DNA of 64,000 nucleotides from Myxococcales bacterium (GCA_016794365.1 JAEUKB010000037.1:123261-187260), one strand, 5' to 3'; shown: positions 7,262 to 17,249, counted from the stretch's first letter. Program-made: numbers and translations. The notes: generated from the letters alone by a model not told the origin.

Positions 7262-8935
7262 ATGAACCGTACTCTGAGGAACACCGTCGCTGCTGTCGCA
7301 ACTTGCCTGGCGTTTGCCGGCCCGGCAGTGGCGAAGAAGAAGCAAAAAGACGCTGACCTGCAGCCTGCCCAGCCTGCAGCCAGTCCTGCGGCACAAGGTG
7401 GTACCGCTGCTGCTCCGACGGTTGAGAGCAGTGCACCTCCGTCGAAGACGCTGGAGCGAGCACTCAAGCTCTACGACAGCGAAGACTACTACATGGCTTC
7501 GATCGAGCTGAACAAGGTCGTCGAAGGCCAGTCGGGCGACGACGAGGGCAACAAGCAGCGTGCCGAGTTCTTCATGGGCAAGACGCTGTTCAACCTCAAA
7601 TTTTATTCAGCGTCGCTGTCCTACTTCAACAAGATCGTTGATAAGGGTCAGTCGCACCGCTACTACCAAAAGACGCTTCAGTGGCTTGCGTCGCTGTCGC
7701 GCTTCCTGCCCGAGTCGGCAGGCGTGCTTGAGAAGATCGGTAAGTACAACCGACAGGATCTTGAGCAGCCCGCTCTCGAGCCAGTTCGTAACGAGCTGTA
7801 CTATCTGCTGGCTCGTTATCACTACACCAAGAGCAACTTCAAAGAAGCGCTGGAACTGTTCGCTCTCGTTCCTGAGACGAACGAGTTCTTTGCCCGCGCG
7901 AAGTACCTCGAAGGCATCATCCACGTTCGAGAAAACCGTGGCAAGGAAGCTGCCGAGGCGTTCCGTCAGATCCTTCGCAAAGCGAAGATGGGCGATTCGA
8001 CGACGGCTGAGTTCGAGGATATGGCGAACTTGGCGCTGGCCCGCGTGTTCTATGCGACGCGTCAGTTCCCGCAAGCGATTCGTTTCTACGATAAGCTTCC
8101 GTCGGAATCGCCGGATTGGCTGCCATCGCTGTTCGAGTCGAGCTGGGCGCACTTCCAGATCGATGCCGACGACAAGGCGCTCGGTAACATTCACACGCTG
8201 AATGCTCCGTTCTTCGAGAACGAGTTCTTTCCAGAGTCGATCATTTTGCGCGCGGTGATCTTCTTCCAGCGCTGCAACTACGAGCGAGCGATGGAAACGC
8301 TGGTTGAGTTCAACCAGACCTATCCGGCGCTGCGTGAAGAGATCCTGTCGCTGGTGAAGAAGTATCCCGATAACGCTGAGCTGTATAAGTACATCCTCAA
8401 GATTCGATCGGGCGAAGCGGGTCTGTCGGATCGCGTTCAGCGTGCGTCGGAAGGCGCGCTTCAGGACCGCACGCTGGCGAAGACGCTGGACTACGTCACC
8501 GAGCTGGATCGCGAACTGTCGCAAGTAGACAAGGCCGATCCGAGCTGGAAATCGACGGCTGTGGCTGGCACGGTTCTTCAGGATCTGACGCTCCAGCGAT
8601 CGATCGCAGAAAACGAAGCCGGTGGTCTGGCTCGTAAGCGTCTGGAGCGTCTGGCGAGTGAGATCCAAGAGCTCATCAAGCAGGCGATCAAGATCGAGTA
8701 CGAAACCCTGCAAGGTCAGAAGGGCGTGCTCGAGGCCAACATCAAGGGCGAGCAAGCCGCAGTGAGTGGCACGGCGAAGAAAGCTGTGAACATCTCGGCG
8801 GACGATGAGCACGTATACTGGAAGTTCAATGGCGAATACTGGAAGGATGAGCTTGGCTACTATCGCTTCCGAGTCGTCAATCGATGTGAGCAGTCGAAGG
8901 GTGGCGCGGCTCCAGCCGGTATGCCACCGGGGTAA
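7262..8935 (+). CDS. Exported TPR protein, GltC-like candidate
   Basis: A 557-residue protein starting MNRTLRNTVAAVATCLAFAGPAVAKK, with a clear signal peptide ending near AVA; the longer upstream frame would bury this signal. A low-complexity Pro/Ala linker follows at about residues 30-60, then a run of tetratricopeptide repeats from about 65 to 380 (for example ALKLYDSEDYYMASIELNKVV). The C-terminal part is helical and charged. TPR proteins scaffold multiprotein complexes, and this one is probably periplasmic. It opens a plus-strand block of TPR and FHA/TonB-C genes like the Glt/Nfs envelope machines of myxobacteria, in which GltC is a soluble periplasmic TPR protein. That assignment is inferred from context and architecture. 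Confidence 0.8.
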   Translation: MNRTLRNTVAAVATCLAFAGPAVAKKKQKDADLQPAQPAASPAAQGGTAAAPTVESSAPPSKTLERALKLYDSEDYYMASIELNKVVEGQSGDDEGNKQRAEFFMGKTLFNLKFYSASLSYFNKIVDKGQSHRYYQKTLQWLASLSRFLPESAGVLEKIGKYNRQDLEQPALEPVRNELYYLLARYHYTKSNFKEALELFALVPETNEFFARAKYLEGIIHVRENRGKEAAEAFRQILRKAKMGDSTTAEFEDMANLALARVFYATRQFPQAIRFYDKLPSESPDWLPSLFESSWAHFQIDADDKALGNIHTLNAPFFENEFFPESIILRAVIFFQRCNYERAMETLVEFNQTYPALREEILSLVKKYPDNAELYKYILKIRSGEAGLSDRVQRASEGALQDRTLAKTLDYVTELDRELSQVDKADPSWKSTAVAGTVLQDLTLQRSIAENEAGGLARKRLERLASEIQELIKQAIKIEYETLQGQKGVLEANIKGEQAAVSGTAKKAVNISADDEHVYWKFNGEYWKDELGYYRFRVVNRCEQSKGGAAPAGMPPG

Positions 8936-8994
8936 GACTGGCAGTGCAAAAGTGGTTTGTCCCGAGAGAGTGTCGGACGGATAGCTGACTGGAA

Positions 8995-9017
8995 TAGGCG
9001 ACCCGCAAGGTCGCCTA
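8995..9017 (+). other. Strong hairpin in the TPR1-TPR2 spacer
   Basis: TAGGCGACC pairs perfectly with GGTCGCCTA around a CGCAA loop (9 bp). It lies in the 139-base spacer between the first two TPR genes. The stem is not followed by a U-tract, so it may be an mRNA processing or stability element or a partial attenuator. Confidence 0.45.
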
Positions 9018-9074
9018 AGCCATTTCCGTACCGAGCATGAGGCGAAGACCTTCACTGAGCGAGAATCAGGCGAC

Positions 9075-12000
9075 ATGTTTAAAGCACCTGCATCCCGAAT
9101 CCTCTGTGGACCTTTGGTCGCAGCATTGGTCCTGGGCGGACTCTCAACCGCGTTCGCGAGTGGGAAGATCCAGAAAAAAGAGGAAGCCGTCGACGCCAAG
9201 CAGACAGCGCTAACGAAGCCGGTTTCCAAGGCCGATCGCGACAAGAAGAAGCCAGATATCGCGATCTCCGACGTGTTTTCTGGCAAGGGAACCGAGCTGA
9301 AGGCGGTGACGGACGCTCAGATCAAGGTCCTCCAGCGTCTCATCGATGCGACGAGCGACGGTGATCCCGAGAAACCGGATCTGCTCTTCCGTATGGCCGA
9401 GCTATACGCAGAGCAGCAGAGCTACTACAACTTCAAGGCGCGTGATCTCGACGAGAAGATCTTCGACGCCAAGGAGAAAGGCGATCCGGCCAAGGAAAAC
9501 CAGTTCAAGGCGCTTCAGGCTGACTACGAGAAGCGTGAAAAAGCCTGGCTGATGGAGGCCGTGAAGAAGTACCTCGAGGTCGCCAACGGTCCAAAGTACC
9601 AGTCCTACACGAAGATGGACCAGGTGCTCTTCTACCTTGCGTATCTGCTGACGCAGGTGAAGAAGGAAGACCAGGCGCGTGTGTTCTTCAAGCGACTCAT
9701 CAAGGACTATCCACAGTCGCAGTTCTTGCCGCACGCGTATCTGTCGTTCGGCGAGTACTTCTTCGAGAACAAAGATCTCGAGAACGCGCTGAAGTTCTAC
9801 GAGAAGGTCCTCGCGTACCAGGACAGCCCGGTGTACGGCTTCGCGCTCTATAAGAAGGGCTGGGTGTATTACAACCAGACCGATTTCAAAGCAGCGATGG
9901 CCACGTTCATCGACGTGATCGACTTCGCGAGCAAGCCGCGTCCCGGTAAGGCCAAGGGAGATCCGCAGCTTCTCAAGGAAGCGCGGAAGGATCTTGTCCG
10001 AACCTACGCCAACGTCGGTACACCCGAGAAGGCGTGGCCGTTTTTCCAGAAGTACGGCAAAGACTACGCGCCGAACATGCTGGAAATCCTGGCCGATCTG
10101 TACAACGCGCAGGGCAAGTTCCTTGACAGTGTCAAGGTCTACCGCGAGCTGATCAAGCTCAACTCTGGCTCGGACAAGCTCTGTAGCTGGCAGACTGAAA
10201 TTCTGAAGAACACCCTGTCGATGACCGGCTCGCGCGCCGTGCCTGAGACGGTGAAGGAACTCCAGCGTCTCTCGGCGATCTATGAAAAGGTCTCCGAGAT
10301 GAAGAACATTAAGAAGGAGTCGCTCGACGAGTGCCGTGACAACACTGCGGGCATGCTCCGTGAGCTTGCGACGGTGTGGCACAAGGAAGCGCAGAAGACT
10401 GGCGTGATGGATACCTACGCCAATGCTTCGGACCTCTATAAGGAGTACATCCGTCGCTTCCCGAAGGAGAAAGACAGCTACCTGATGCACTTCTGGTACG
10501 CCGAGCTGCTCTTCAAGCTGGGCTCGATGGACAACAAGCCCGCGAGCGACTGGTATTGTCAGGCTGCTCCCGTCTACACCGATGTGGTGAAGATGGATCA
10601 GAAGGGCAAGTACCTCAAGGATGCCGCGTACGCAGCAGTTATCTCCTGGAAGAACTGTTTGGATGTGTCTGACGAAGGTGCTGACGCAGCGGAAGAGGCC
10701 AAAAAGGCGCTCGCTGAGAAGCGTGCAGCGCGTAAGCAAGCCGAAGCGGCTGCGAAGAAGGACAAAGACAAGCAGAACGAGGAAGAGCAGCTCGCGCCGA
10801 AGCCGATTCCCGAGAAGATCCAAAAGATGATGGATGCCTTCGATACGTACATTCAGTACGTACCGGAAGCGCCAGAGCTGCCGACGATCAAGTACCGTCG
10901 CGCTCGTATCTTCTTCGAGAACAACTACTTCGATAAGGCGATTCCGCTGTTCAAGGATCTGGCGGAAAACCACTCGAAGAGTGAGATGGCGCTGTATTCG
11001 GCGAACCTTCTGCTCGAGTGTATCGCCATCAAGATCAAGCTTGATAAGGCCAAGGGCGACGAGTGGGTTGCCTTGATGGAAAAGCAGGTCGATAAGTTCT
11101 CCGGTATGCCGGATCTGACGAAGGACAAGGAGTTCGAGGAGACCCTTCAGAAGATCAAGAACAGCTTGCTCCGTATCAAGATTGAAGTCGTCGAGAAGAT
11201 GGGCGATTACAAGCAGGCCGGTGTGCTGTATCTGCAGCTGGCGGAGCGCTTCCCGAACGATCCGAAGCTGGCCGAGCTGTACTTCAACGCTGCGGTCAAC
11301 TTCGAGCGAGCGCGACTCATTGGTCTGGCGATTCAGGGTCGTGAGCGCTTGATCCAGCTTCGTCCTGATGATCCGCTGGCCAAGAAGGCGATTTATCGAC
11401 TGGGCCAGAACTATCAGTTCATCGCGTTCTACGAGCAAGCGGCTGACAAGTACGAGACGTTTGCGACGAAGTTCCCCGGTGAGTTCTCGGATCCGAAGGA
11501 AAAAGATCCGGCCAAGCGTGTCGATGCTCCGCTTGCGCTGAACACCGCAGCATTCTTCCGTCGCGGTCTGGGTCAAACAGACAAGTCGATCGAGCTCGTC
11601 AACCTGTTCATCAAGAACTACGGCGGACGCAAAGAGTTCTACGACCAAGCGGCGGGTGTGTTCTTCGATATGGGCCAGATTTACGAGCAGCGGAAAGACT
11701 GGGCCAAGGTCAAGCAGCACTTTACCGAGTACCTGAAGTCGTGGTCGGCCAAGGGCGGCATTGACCGTCAGATCATCGCGGAAGTGAAGCTGGGTGAAAT
11801 CGCATGGCGTGAGTCGTGCCCATTACAGGTTCAGCCAAACGGCGCATGCCTTGAAATCAAGCGTATTCGCGCCAGTGCAGCGACGGCTCTGCAAGCAAAG
11901 AACGCAGCGAAGAACCGCAAGGTCAAGAACAAGGGTCCGCTCAAGCTCGGTCAGTGCGGTCCTGAGACGAAGTCGAAGATCGCAGTGCAGGATCGTCGTC

Positions 12001-12731
12001 CGGCTCAGGTGAAGGAAGCGATGGCTCACTTCCAGAAGGCGCTCGATCTGTACAAGGGTGGCGCTGCGGCTGCGAACGTACCGAAGAACGATGAGCAAGA
12101 GCGCGATCGTCGCGTAGCAGTCATGACCTATCACACGGCCATGGCTCGTATGTATCAAGGCGACCAGCTCTACGAAGAGCTCATCAAGATGACCGTTCCG
12201 ACGGGCCTGATCTTCGATCCGCAGAAGAAGAAGGAGATGGAGGCCTCGACGAAGAAGTTCAAGGGCTGGATTGAAGGCAAGACCAAGAAGCTCCTCGATG
12301 CGCAGAAGATCTACCAGGGCGTCATTCTGATGAAGAACGCGAACTGGGCCATCGCAGCGGCGGCTCGTATTGGTCAGCTCTTCCAGGACTTCGCGAACGG
12401 TCTGTTCACGACCGAAGTTCCGACGCCACCGCCGACTCCGTCGGGTATGGAGCGCGACGAGTGGGCGGATATGTTCCGCAACGCGTACTGCGACCAGATG
12501 ACCGACCAAGCGGAACCGCTCGATGCGAAGGCCGTCGAAGGTCTGAAGACCTGCCTCGACAAGTCAACCGAGCTGAACTGGTTCAACGAGTGGTCGAAGC
12601 TGTGCGAGGAAGAACTCAACCAGATCAAGCCGTCCGAGTATCCGCTCGCTTCGGAAATTCGCGCCGAGCCTGGTTATGCGGGTGTGACCCTGGATGTGGC
12701 GCAGCCTTTCCTGACGCCAGCGGATAAGTAA
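9075..12731 (+). CDS. Large exported TPR protein, AgmU/GltD-like
   Basis: A 1,218-residue protein with a signal peptide (MFKAPASRILCGPLVAALVLGG..AFAS). Helical TPR-type repeats cover most of the length, with motifs such as ALKFYEKVLAYQDSPVYGFALYKKGWVYYNQTD. A Lys/Ala/Glu-rich coiled stretch lies around residues 545-580 and a second basic stretch around 930-970. It contains no enzyme motif, so a periplasmic scaffold role is most likely. The length, the signal peptide and the neighbours (TPR proteins and an FHA/TonB-C protein) fit AgmU/GltD, a TPR component of the myxobacterial gliding machine, or its Nfs paralogue. The spacing to the next gene is short, so one transcript is likely. Confidence 0.82.
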   Translation: MFKAPASRILCGPLVAALVLGGLSTAFASGKIQKKEEAVDAKQTALTKPVSKADRDKKKPDIAISDVFSGKGTELKAVTDAQIKVLQRLIDATSDGDPEKPDLLFRMAELYAEQQSYYNFKARDLDEKIFDAKEKGDPAKENQFKALQADYEKREKAWLMEAVKKYLEVANGPKYQSYTKMDQVLFYLAYLLTQVKKEDQARVFFKRLIKDYPQSQFLPHAYLSFGEYFFENKDLENALKFYEKVLAYQDSPVYGFALYKKGWVYYNQTDFKAAMATFIDVIDFASKPRPGKAKGDPQLLKEARKDLVRTYANVGTPEKAWPFFQKYGKDYAPNMLEILADLYNAQGKFLDSVKVYRELIKLNSGSDKLCSWQTEILKNTLSMTGSRAVPETVKELQRLSAIYEKVSEMKNIKKESLDECRDNTAGMLRELATVWHKEAQKTGVMDTYANASDLYKEYIRRFPKEKDSYLMHFWYAELLFKLGSMDNKPASDWYCQAAPVYTDVVKMDQKGKYLKDAAYAAVISWKNCLDVSDEGADAAEEAKKALAEKRAARKQAEAAAKKDKDKQNEEEQLAPKPIPEKIQKMMDAFDTYIQYVPEAPELPTIKYRRARIFFENNYFDKAIPLFKDLAENHSKSEMALYSANLLLECIAIKIKLDKAKGDEWVALMEKQVDKFSGMPDLTKDKEFEETLQKIKNSLLRIKIEVVEKMGDYKQAGVLYLQLAERFPNDPKLAELYFNAAVNFERARLIGLAIQGRERLIQLRPDDPLAKKAIYRLGQNYQFIAFYEQAADKYETFATKFPGEFSDPKEKDPAKRVDAPLALNTAAFFRRGLGQTDKSIELVNLFIKNYGGRKEFYDQAAGVFFDMGQIYEQRKDWAKVKQHFTEYLKSWSAKGGIDRQIIAEVKLGEIAWRESCPLQVQPNGACLEIKRIRASAATALQAKNAAKNRKVKNKGPLKLGQCGPETKSKIAVQDRRPAQVKEAMAHFQKALDLYKGGAAAANVPKNDEQERDRRVAVMTYHTAMARMYQGDQLYEELIKMTVPTGLIFDPQKKKEMEASTKKFKGWIEGKTKKLLDAQKIYQGVILMKNANWAIAAAARIGQLFQDFANGLFTTEVPTPPPTPSGMERDEWADMFRNAYCDQMTDQAEPLDAKAVEGLKTCLDKSTELNWFNEWSKLCEEELNQIKPSEYPLASEIRAEPGYAGVTLDVAQPFLTPADK

Positions 12732-12802
12732 TCACCATGCGCAAGGATCAAAGAGAAGCTGTCATGGGTTACGGCGCTACTTCACGAGAGCGAGGAGTAC
12801 GG

Positions 12803-14185
12803 ATGAGTTCGTTGCTCGTTCGATTCACGATTGCCTCGGGCTTGGTCTTTTCGGTGACTTCGGCGTACGCCAAGAAGGAAAAAGGCCCAGTTGACGAGAT
12901 GGTTGACAAGTGGAAGGCTGCTCACGAGCGGAAGAAGGAGAGTCCTCCGGGCCCCGTGATCCTGAGCGCCGACGACTGCCAGAAGTTCGCCAAGGACTTC
13001 GTCAAGGCGGGTGAAAAAGACAAAGGCCGAGAGGCTGATGGCATTTTCAACGCTGGCGCGGTCTACGAAGAGTGTGGTTCGGAAAAAGACGCCGAGGCGA
13101 TGTACAAGCAGGCGCTTGCGAAGAACCCGAAGCTGGCACCCGCGATGAACAACCTCGGCGTGATGATGCAGCGACAGGGCCGCACGGCGGAAGCGCTGAT
13201 GCAGTTCGAGAACGCGATCAAGATCGACCCGAAGAGCCCGCTCGCGGTCTCGGCTTACAACAATCGTGGCGCACTGCTGTATGAGCGCGCTCGTCAGGCC
13301 AACAACAAGGCTGGCTTTGATGAAGCGATCGGTCAGCTGCGTCGCGCACTGGCGCTTGATGCAGAGTCGATGCCTGCGTATCAGATCCTGGCATCGATTT
13401 ATTACACAACGGCTGAAGCGGACCGCTCAAAGCTACGTCTGGCGCAGCTTGTGTGTGATGAAGCCAAGAAGATCAATCCAGACTATGCGCCAATCTACAA
13501 TACGCTTGGTCTTATCAAGCTGCGTAGCAAGGATGTGACTGGTGCCTTGACGGAGTTCCGCAAGGCGGCAACGCTGGATCCGAACTTGGCTGAAGCACAG
13601 CTTAACATCGGTGCAATCAGCCTTTCCGCTCGAAGCTATAAGCAAGCGGAAGATGCGTTCCAAGCCGTGCTCAAGAAGATCCCGAACCACTTCGATGCAA
13701 CCGTCGGAATGGGCGTGGCGCTTCGTGGTCAGCGCAAGGCGGATGAAGCAGAGCAGTGGTACAACAAAGCGCTGCAAGTCCAGTCGGATCCAAAGCTAGA
13801 GCCGCGACTGGATGCCAAGAAGTGCAGCGTGATGTACAACCTCGGTCTGCTGTATCAGGACTACAAAACGGGTAGTCCTGAAGATATGAACAAGAGCAAG
13901 GACTACTACAAGAAGTACTTGGCTTGTGAGAAGGCTGATCAGGATCATATCTCTGATTCCAATCGTCGTATCAAAGATATCGACGATACCTTCAAGGCGC
14001 TTGAAGAGCAGAAGAAGCTTGAAGAAGAGCTGAAGAAGCAGCAAGCGGAGATGGAGCGTCAGCAGAAGCAGATGGAAGAGCAGATGAAGCAGCAGCAAGG
14101 TGGCGCGGGTGCAGCGCCTGCGGCTGGTGGTGCTGCTCCGGCTCCAGCGGCGGCCCCGGCTCCGGCTGCTCCAGCGGGTAAGTAG
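12803..14185 (+). CDS. Exported TPR protein, AglT/GltE-like
   Basis: A 460-residue protein. The start at 12803 (MSSLLVRFTIASGLVFSVTSAYAKK) is preceded by GAGGAG and gives a clean signal peptide; the in-frame ATG at 12737 does not. Canonical TPR units run from about residue 60 to 360 (for example APAMNNLGVMMQRQGRTAEALMQFENAIKIDP). A Lys/Glu/Gln coiled coil at about 390-430 is followed by an Ala/Pro/Gly-rich tail. No lipobox Cys follows the signal, so it is predicted soluble in the periplasm. AglT/GltE of Myxococcus is a TPR protein in the same kind of cluster; the equivalence is inferred from order and architecture. Confidence 0.8.
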   Translation: MSSLLVRFTIASGLVFSVTSAYAKKEKGPVDEMVDKWKAAHERKKESPPGPVILSADDCQKFAKDFVKAGEKDKGREADGIFNAGAVYEECGSEKDAEAMYKQALAKNPKLAPAMNNLGVMMQRQGRTAEALMQFENAIKIDPKSPLAVSAYNNRGALLYERARQANNKAGFDEAIGQLRRALALDAESMPAYQILASIYYTTAEADRSKLRLAQLVCDEAKKINPDYAPIYNTLGLIKLRSKDVTGALTEFRKAATLDPNLAEAQLNIGAISLSARSYKQAEDAFQAVLKKIPNHFDATVGMGVALRGQRKADEAEQWYNKALQVQSDPKLEPRLDAKKCSVMYNLGLLYQDYKTGSPEDMNKSKDYYKKYLACEKADQDHISDSNRRIKDIDDTFKALEEQKKLEEELKKQQAEMERQQKQMEEQMKQQQGGAGAAPAAGGAAPAPAAAPAPAAPAGK

Positions 14186-14199
14186 TCGGTTTAAATGGG

Positions 14200-14233
14200 T
14201 AGCGTGGCGACGCTTGAAAGAAGCTCCACGCTA
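14200..14233 (+). terminator. Hairpin downstream of the AglT-like gene
   Basis: TAGCGTGG (14200-14207) pairs with CCACGCTA (14226-14233), followed by a short T-run (TTTTC near 14240). It may be an attenuator between this gene and the small exported protein. Confidence 0.4.
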
Positions 14234-14276
14234 TGTAACTTTTCGGTAAGATCAGTCGGGTAAGGGAGGTTCTTTG

Positions 14277-14570
14277 ATGCGGAAACTCACGATGGCTTTG
14301 GCGCTGCTGCTCACGTTGGGTCTGGGGGCTGCGCAGGCTCAAGAAGCCCCAGCGGGTGGTGCGGCTCCGGCGGGAGCGGCCTCTGGCCCGGGTGGAGTCA
14401 CCTACAAGCAGAAGACGACGTATGACTTCGACGACGATACCGTCGAAGGCGATCTGGTCCGTCCCGACGGTGAAATGATCGACAGCCGCAACAAGGCGAA
14501 GCACTCGTCGCTCATCAAGATTCGTCAGGACTTCATTCCTGAACTGCTGAAGACAGTGGACGTCCTGTAG
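14277..14570 (+). CDS. Small exported protein, possible CglF/GltF-like component
   Basis: A 97-residue protein with signal peptide MRKLTMALALLLTLGLGAAQAQ, a short Ala/Gly/Pro linker, and a compact C-terminal part. That part carries the segment DDDTVEGDLVRPDGE and ends in SSLIKIRQDFIPELLKTVDVL. ATG at 14277 lies seven bases after GGAGG (14265-14269). Its position between TPR genes and an FHA/TonB-C gene suggests a small periplasmic part of the same complex. The C-terminal pattern reminds me of the small CglF-type gliding proteins, but I hold that only loosely. A strong terminator follows. Confidence 0.7.
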   Translation: MRKLTMALALLLTLGLGAAQAQEAPAGGAAPAGAASGPGGVTYKQKTTYDFDDDTVEGDLVRPDGEMIDSRNKAKHSSLIKIRQDFIPELLKTVDVL

Positions 14571-14608
14571 CTTCATCGGCGTTGGCATCGACGCCGTTCC
14601 GACGCAAG

Positions 14609-14647
14609 AGCACGCCTCTCTAGCCGAGAGTGCGTGCTTTTTTGTTT
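14609..14647 (+). terminator. Rho-independent terminator
   Basis: AGCACGCCTCTC (14609-14620), loop TAGCC, and GAGAGTGCGTGCT (14626-14638) form a stem with one bulged base, followed by TTTTTTG. This is a strong terminator that closes the first TPR transcript. Confidence 0.85.
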
Positions 14648-14987
14648 TCAGCCATCCAGCGCGCGTGCCCGTCCTGCGCTGATCGCTCAAGTGTTCTCAC
14701 AAGTAGCCAGGTGACGCTGTGCTTCGCGAGGTCGCCGCCGCACCGCCGCTGTCTGGCTCGCTCCGTCGTCGTCCTACCTTGGACCCTTCTGTCATTGCAA
14801 TTCATACAGAGTCGCGGTACATCACTTGGGTGTTGCAAAGAATTCGGCAGCCAGGTCGCGTGTGGATGAGCCGCTTGAGCCTCCTCTCTCGACATGTTGG
14901 TGCGCCGGTTCCGGGCTCGGACAATCCGTGGCGCATCGAGTTTGACCCTATGGCTGCTCGTCGCCGACCACTCTCGGAGGACACTAG
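14648..14987 (+). other. Intergenic region before the FHA/TonB-C gene
   Basis: These 340 bases follow a strong terminator, so the next gene needs its own promoter. The only candidate I see is TTGCAA (14795-14800), 17 bases, then TACATC (14818-14823), which is weak. No gene is supported here. Confidence 0.3.
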
Positions 14988-17204
14988 ATGCCAGGCGGTG
15001 TGACGGTTCCCCTGACGTTTCAAGTCTACAAGGGGGAGCAACTTCTCCAGACTGCGACGCTTAGCCAAGACATCATCAAGGTGGGGCGGCTTTCGTCGTC
15101 GCATTTGTTCATCGATGACCCTTCGATCTCGCGTATGCACGCGATGGTCGAGGTCACCGGTCCACACGAAGTGTCGATCGTCGATCTTGGCGGGTCTCCG
15201 CTGGGGACGATGGTCAATGGGCAGAAGATCAACAAGCAGCTTCTCGCGTCGGGCGACGAGATCACGATCGGTGACATTCGCATCGTCGTGACGATCGGTG
15301 AGCCGCAGACCAGTACGGATGCGACGCTGCAAGTGGATCTCGGGCAGATCATTGGATCGCCAGCGGCACAAGGATCGGTTCCGGCCCCGGCGATGCCATC
15401 GTTTGCTGCGGCTCCGAGCTTCGCGCCAGTCGTTGCTCCGTCGCCGAAGCTGTACGGTCTACCCAGTCACTACGGAATTGCCGGGCTGCGATCAAATACC
15501 GACGAGATTGAAACCAAGGATGGAGCGCGCGCCGTCGAGGTCAGTGCTCTGTTTGAAGACTCGGTGGTGCTGGCCAAGCTGCTGCAAAATCCGTCGGCTG
15601 GCGTCGTACAGCCGATGACAAAGGGCCTGATTGCGGCGGGCTCGGTGCTGCTGCTCGCCGCGATGTCCTGGTTCATGGTTGCGTATGTCCAAGTCTCGTC
15701 GATGCGGGCGGCGCGCGATGCGTGGGAATCGGCTGGAAAACCGATCTCCGAGTTCAACAAGACAGTGAAGCGCGACCATCCAGCGACGGATGCTGCGAAC
15801 GGTGCATTCCTGATCGTCGGTGCGGGCCTGCTTCTGTGGGGCCTGTTCCGTCGCTTCGATGAGCTGGGCGATCGCGACTTTACGATCGGCAGTGACTCGA
15901 CGGCGAACTTCCAGATCGGAGCGCCGCTTCCTGTGCCGGTGATGCCGCTGGTTCACTCGACGGGCACCGACTTCGAGGTGCTCATCACCTCGCAGATGAC
16001 CGGCAAAGTGCAAGAAGGCGAGCGCTCGGTGTCGCTCGGCGATGCGATTTCGAGCGGTGTGGCGAAGCCATCGTCAGCCATTGCGGGAGCCTATGCGCTG
16101 CCGATCGCCGGTGATGCGCGGATTACTGTCTCTCTCGGGGAAAATACGTTCCATATCGTCGGTACGCCGCGTGCCAAGCGCATGCCAGTACCGATTGAGA
16201 TCGACTGGGGAACGCAGTCCTATACCGGTGCGGTGTTTGCGGTAACGGGCCTGTTTCTGGCGCTGATTTTTTCGATTCCGCCCGATCCACGCACGCTGTC
16301 GCTCGATGCGTTCATGAACGATCAGCGCTTTGCCAAGCTGCTGACCAAGCCACCCGAACAGAAAGAGGAAGAGATTCCTCAGTGGCTGAAGCAGAAGCAA
16401 GACGACGATATGGGCGGCAAAGGCAAGCGTCACAAGGACGAAGAAGGCAAGATGGGCAAAAAGGACTCGCAGAAAAAGCAGGGTCTGTATGCCTTGAAGG
16501 GTCCGAAGGACAACCAGGATCTTCACCTTGCCAAGCAGCTCGCCAAGGACGCGGCTGAAAAAGCTGGTGTTCTGGGCATCATCAAGAGCAACCAAGGGTC
16601 GATCTTGGCATCGGCATTCGGTCGTGACTCGGCGCTGGGCAATGACGCAGCGGACGTGCTGGGCGGCTTGGTCGGCACCGAAGTCGGCGAGGCGTACGGC
16701 GTCGGTGGTCTGGGTCTGGTGGGCTCTGGCCGAGGCGGTGGTGGAACGGGTGAAGGCACGATCGGTCTAGGCAACCTGGGCACGATCGGCAAGGGCGGCG
16801 GCGGCGGTGGTCTGTCGGGTTACGGCCGGGGCGCAGGCGGTCTTGGCGGTCGTCGGGCTTCGGCTCCAGACGTGGTTCCCGGCACAGCAGAGGTTCGTGG
16901 CTCGCTCGACAAGGAAATCATTCGCCGCATCATTCGTCGTCACATCAACGAAGTGAAGTTCTGCTACGAGCGCGAGCTGGTTCGCAACGCCGGTCTGGTG
17001 GGTCGCGTCATGGTCCAGTTCACGATCGCTGGTACGGGCCAGGTGATCGCTTCGATGGTTCAGTCCTCCACGCTCAACAACGGGGCGGTGGAGCAGTGCA
17101 TTGCGCAGGCTGTCCGCCGCTGGGAGTTCCCCAAACCGCAAGGTGGCGGTATCGTTGTGGTAACCTATCCGTTCGTACTCAAGGCATCTGGCGGCGAAGA
17201 GTAG
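14988..17204 (+). CDS. FHA-transmembrane-TonB-C (AgmX/PglI-type) protein, GltG-like
   Basis: A 738-residue inner-membrane protein. GGAGG lies seven bases before the ATG. An N-terminal FHA domain (about 30-103, with VGRLSSSHLFIDDPSISRMHA) should bind phosphothreonine in the cytoplasm. Three membrane segments follow at about 213-235, 271-288 and 413-431, with a beta-rich second domain at 291-400. A Lys/Glu-rich stretch (455-500) and a Gly-rich spacer (575-622) lead to a C-terminal TonB-like domain (about 640-733, IIRRIIRRHINEVKFCYERE...WEFPKP). This is the AgmX/PglI C-terminal architecture that carries force or signals across the periplasm in gliding (GltG/GltJ) and spore-coat (NfsG) machines. 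The family call is strong; the exact machine is not determined. Confidence 0.9.
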   Translation: MPGGVTVPLTFQVYKGEQLLQTATLSQDIIKVGRLSSSHLFIDDPSISRMHAMVEVTGPHEVSIVDLGGSPLGTMVNGQKINKQLLASGDEITIGDIRIVVTIGEPQTSTDATLQVDLGQIIGSPAAQGSVPAPAMPSFAAAPSFAPVVAPSPKLYGLPSHYGIAGLRSNTDEIETKDGARAVEVSALFEDSVVLAKLLQNPSAGVVQPMTKGLIAAGSVLLLAAMSWFMVAYVQVSSMRAARDAWESAGKPISEFNKTVKRDHPATDAANGAFLIVGAGLLLWGLFRRFDELGDRDFTIGSDSTANFQIGAPLPVPVMPLVHSTGTDFEVLITSQMTGKVQEGERSVSLGDAISSGVAKPSSAIAGAYALPIAGDARITVSLGENTFHIVGTPRAKRMPVPIEIDWGTQSYTGAVFAVTGLFLALIFSIPPDPRTLSLDAFMNDQRFAKLLTKPPEQKEEEIPQWLKQKQDDDMGGKGKRHKDEEGKMGKKDSQKKQGLYALKGPKDNQDLHLAKQLAKDAAEKAGVLGIIKSNQGSILASAFGRDSALGNDAADVLGGLVGTEVGEAYGVGGLGLVGSGRGGGGTGEGTIGLGNLGTIGKGGGGGGLSGYGRGAGGLGGRRASAPDVVPGTAEVRGSLDKEIIRRIIRRHINEVKFCYERELVRNAGLVGRVMVQFTIAGTGQVIASMVQSSTLNNGAVEQCIAQAVRRWEFPKPQGGGIVVVTYPFVLKASGGEE

Positions 17205-17249
17205 CCACAAGCCTGGGTGACGGAGATCGTTGGTTCCACGGCAGTTCGC

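Noticed and set aside
9402..11720. A 772-codon antisense frame in the large TPR gene
   Set aside because: Same effect: composition follows the third-codon bias of the sense gene, and no ribosome-binding site or family signature is visible.
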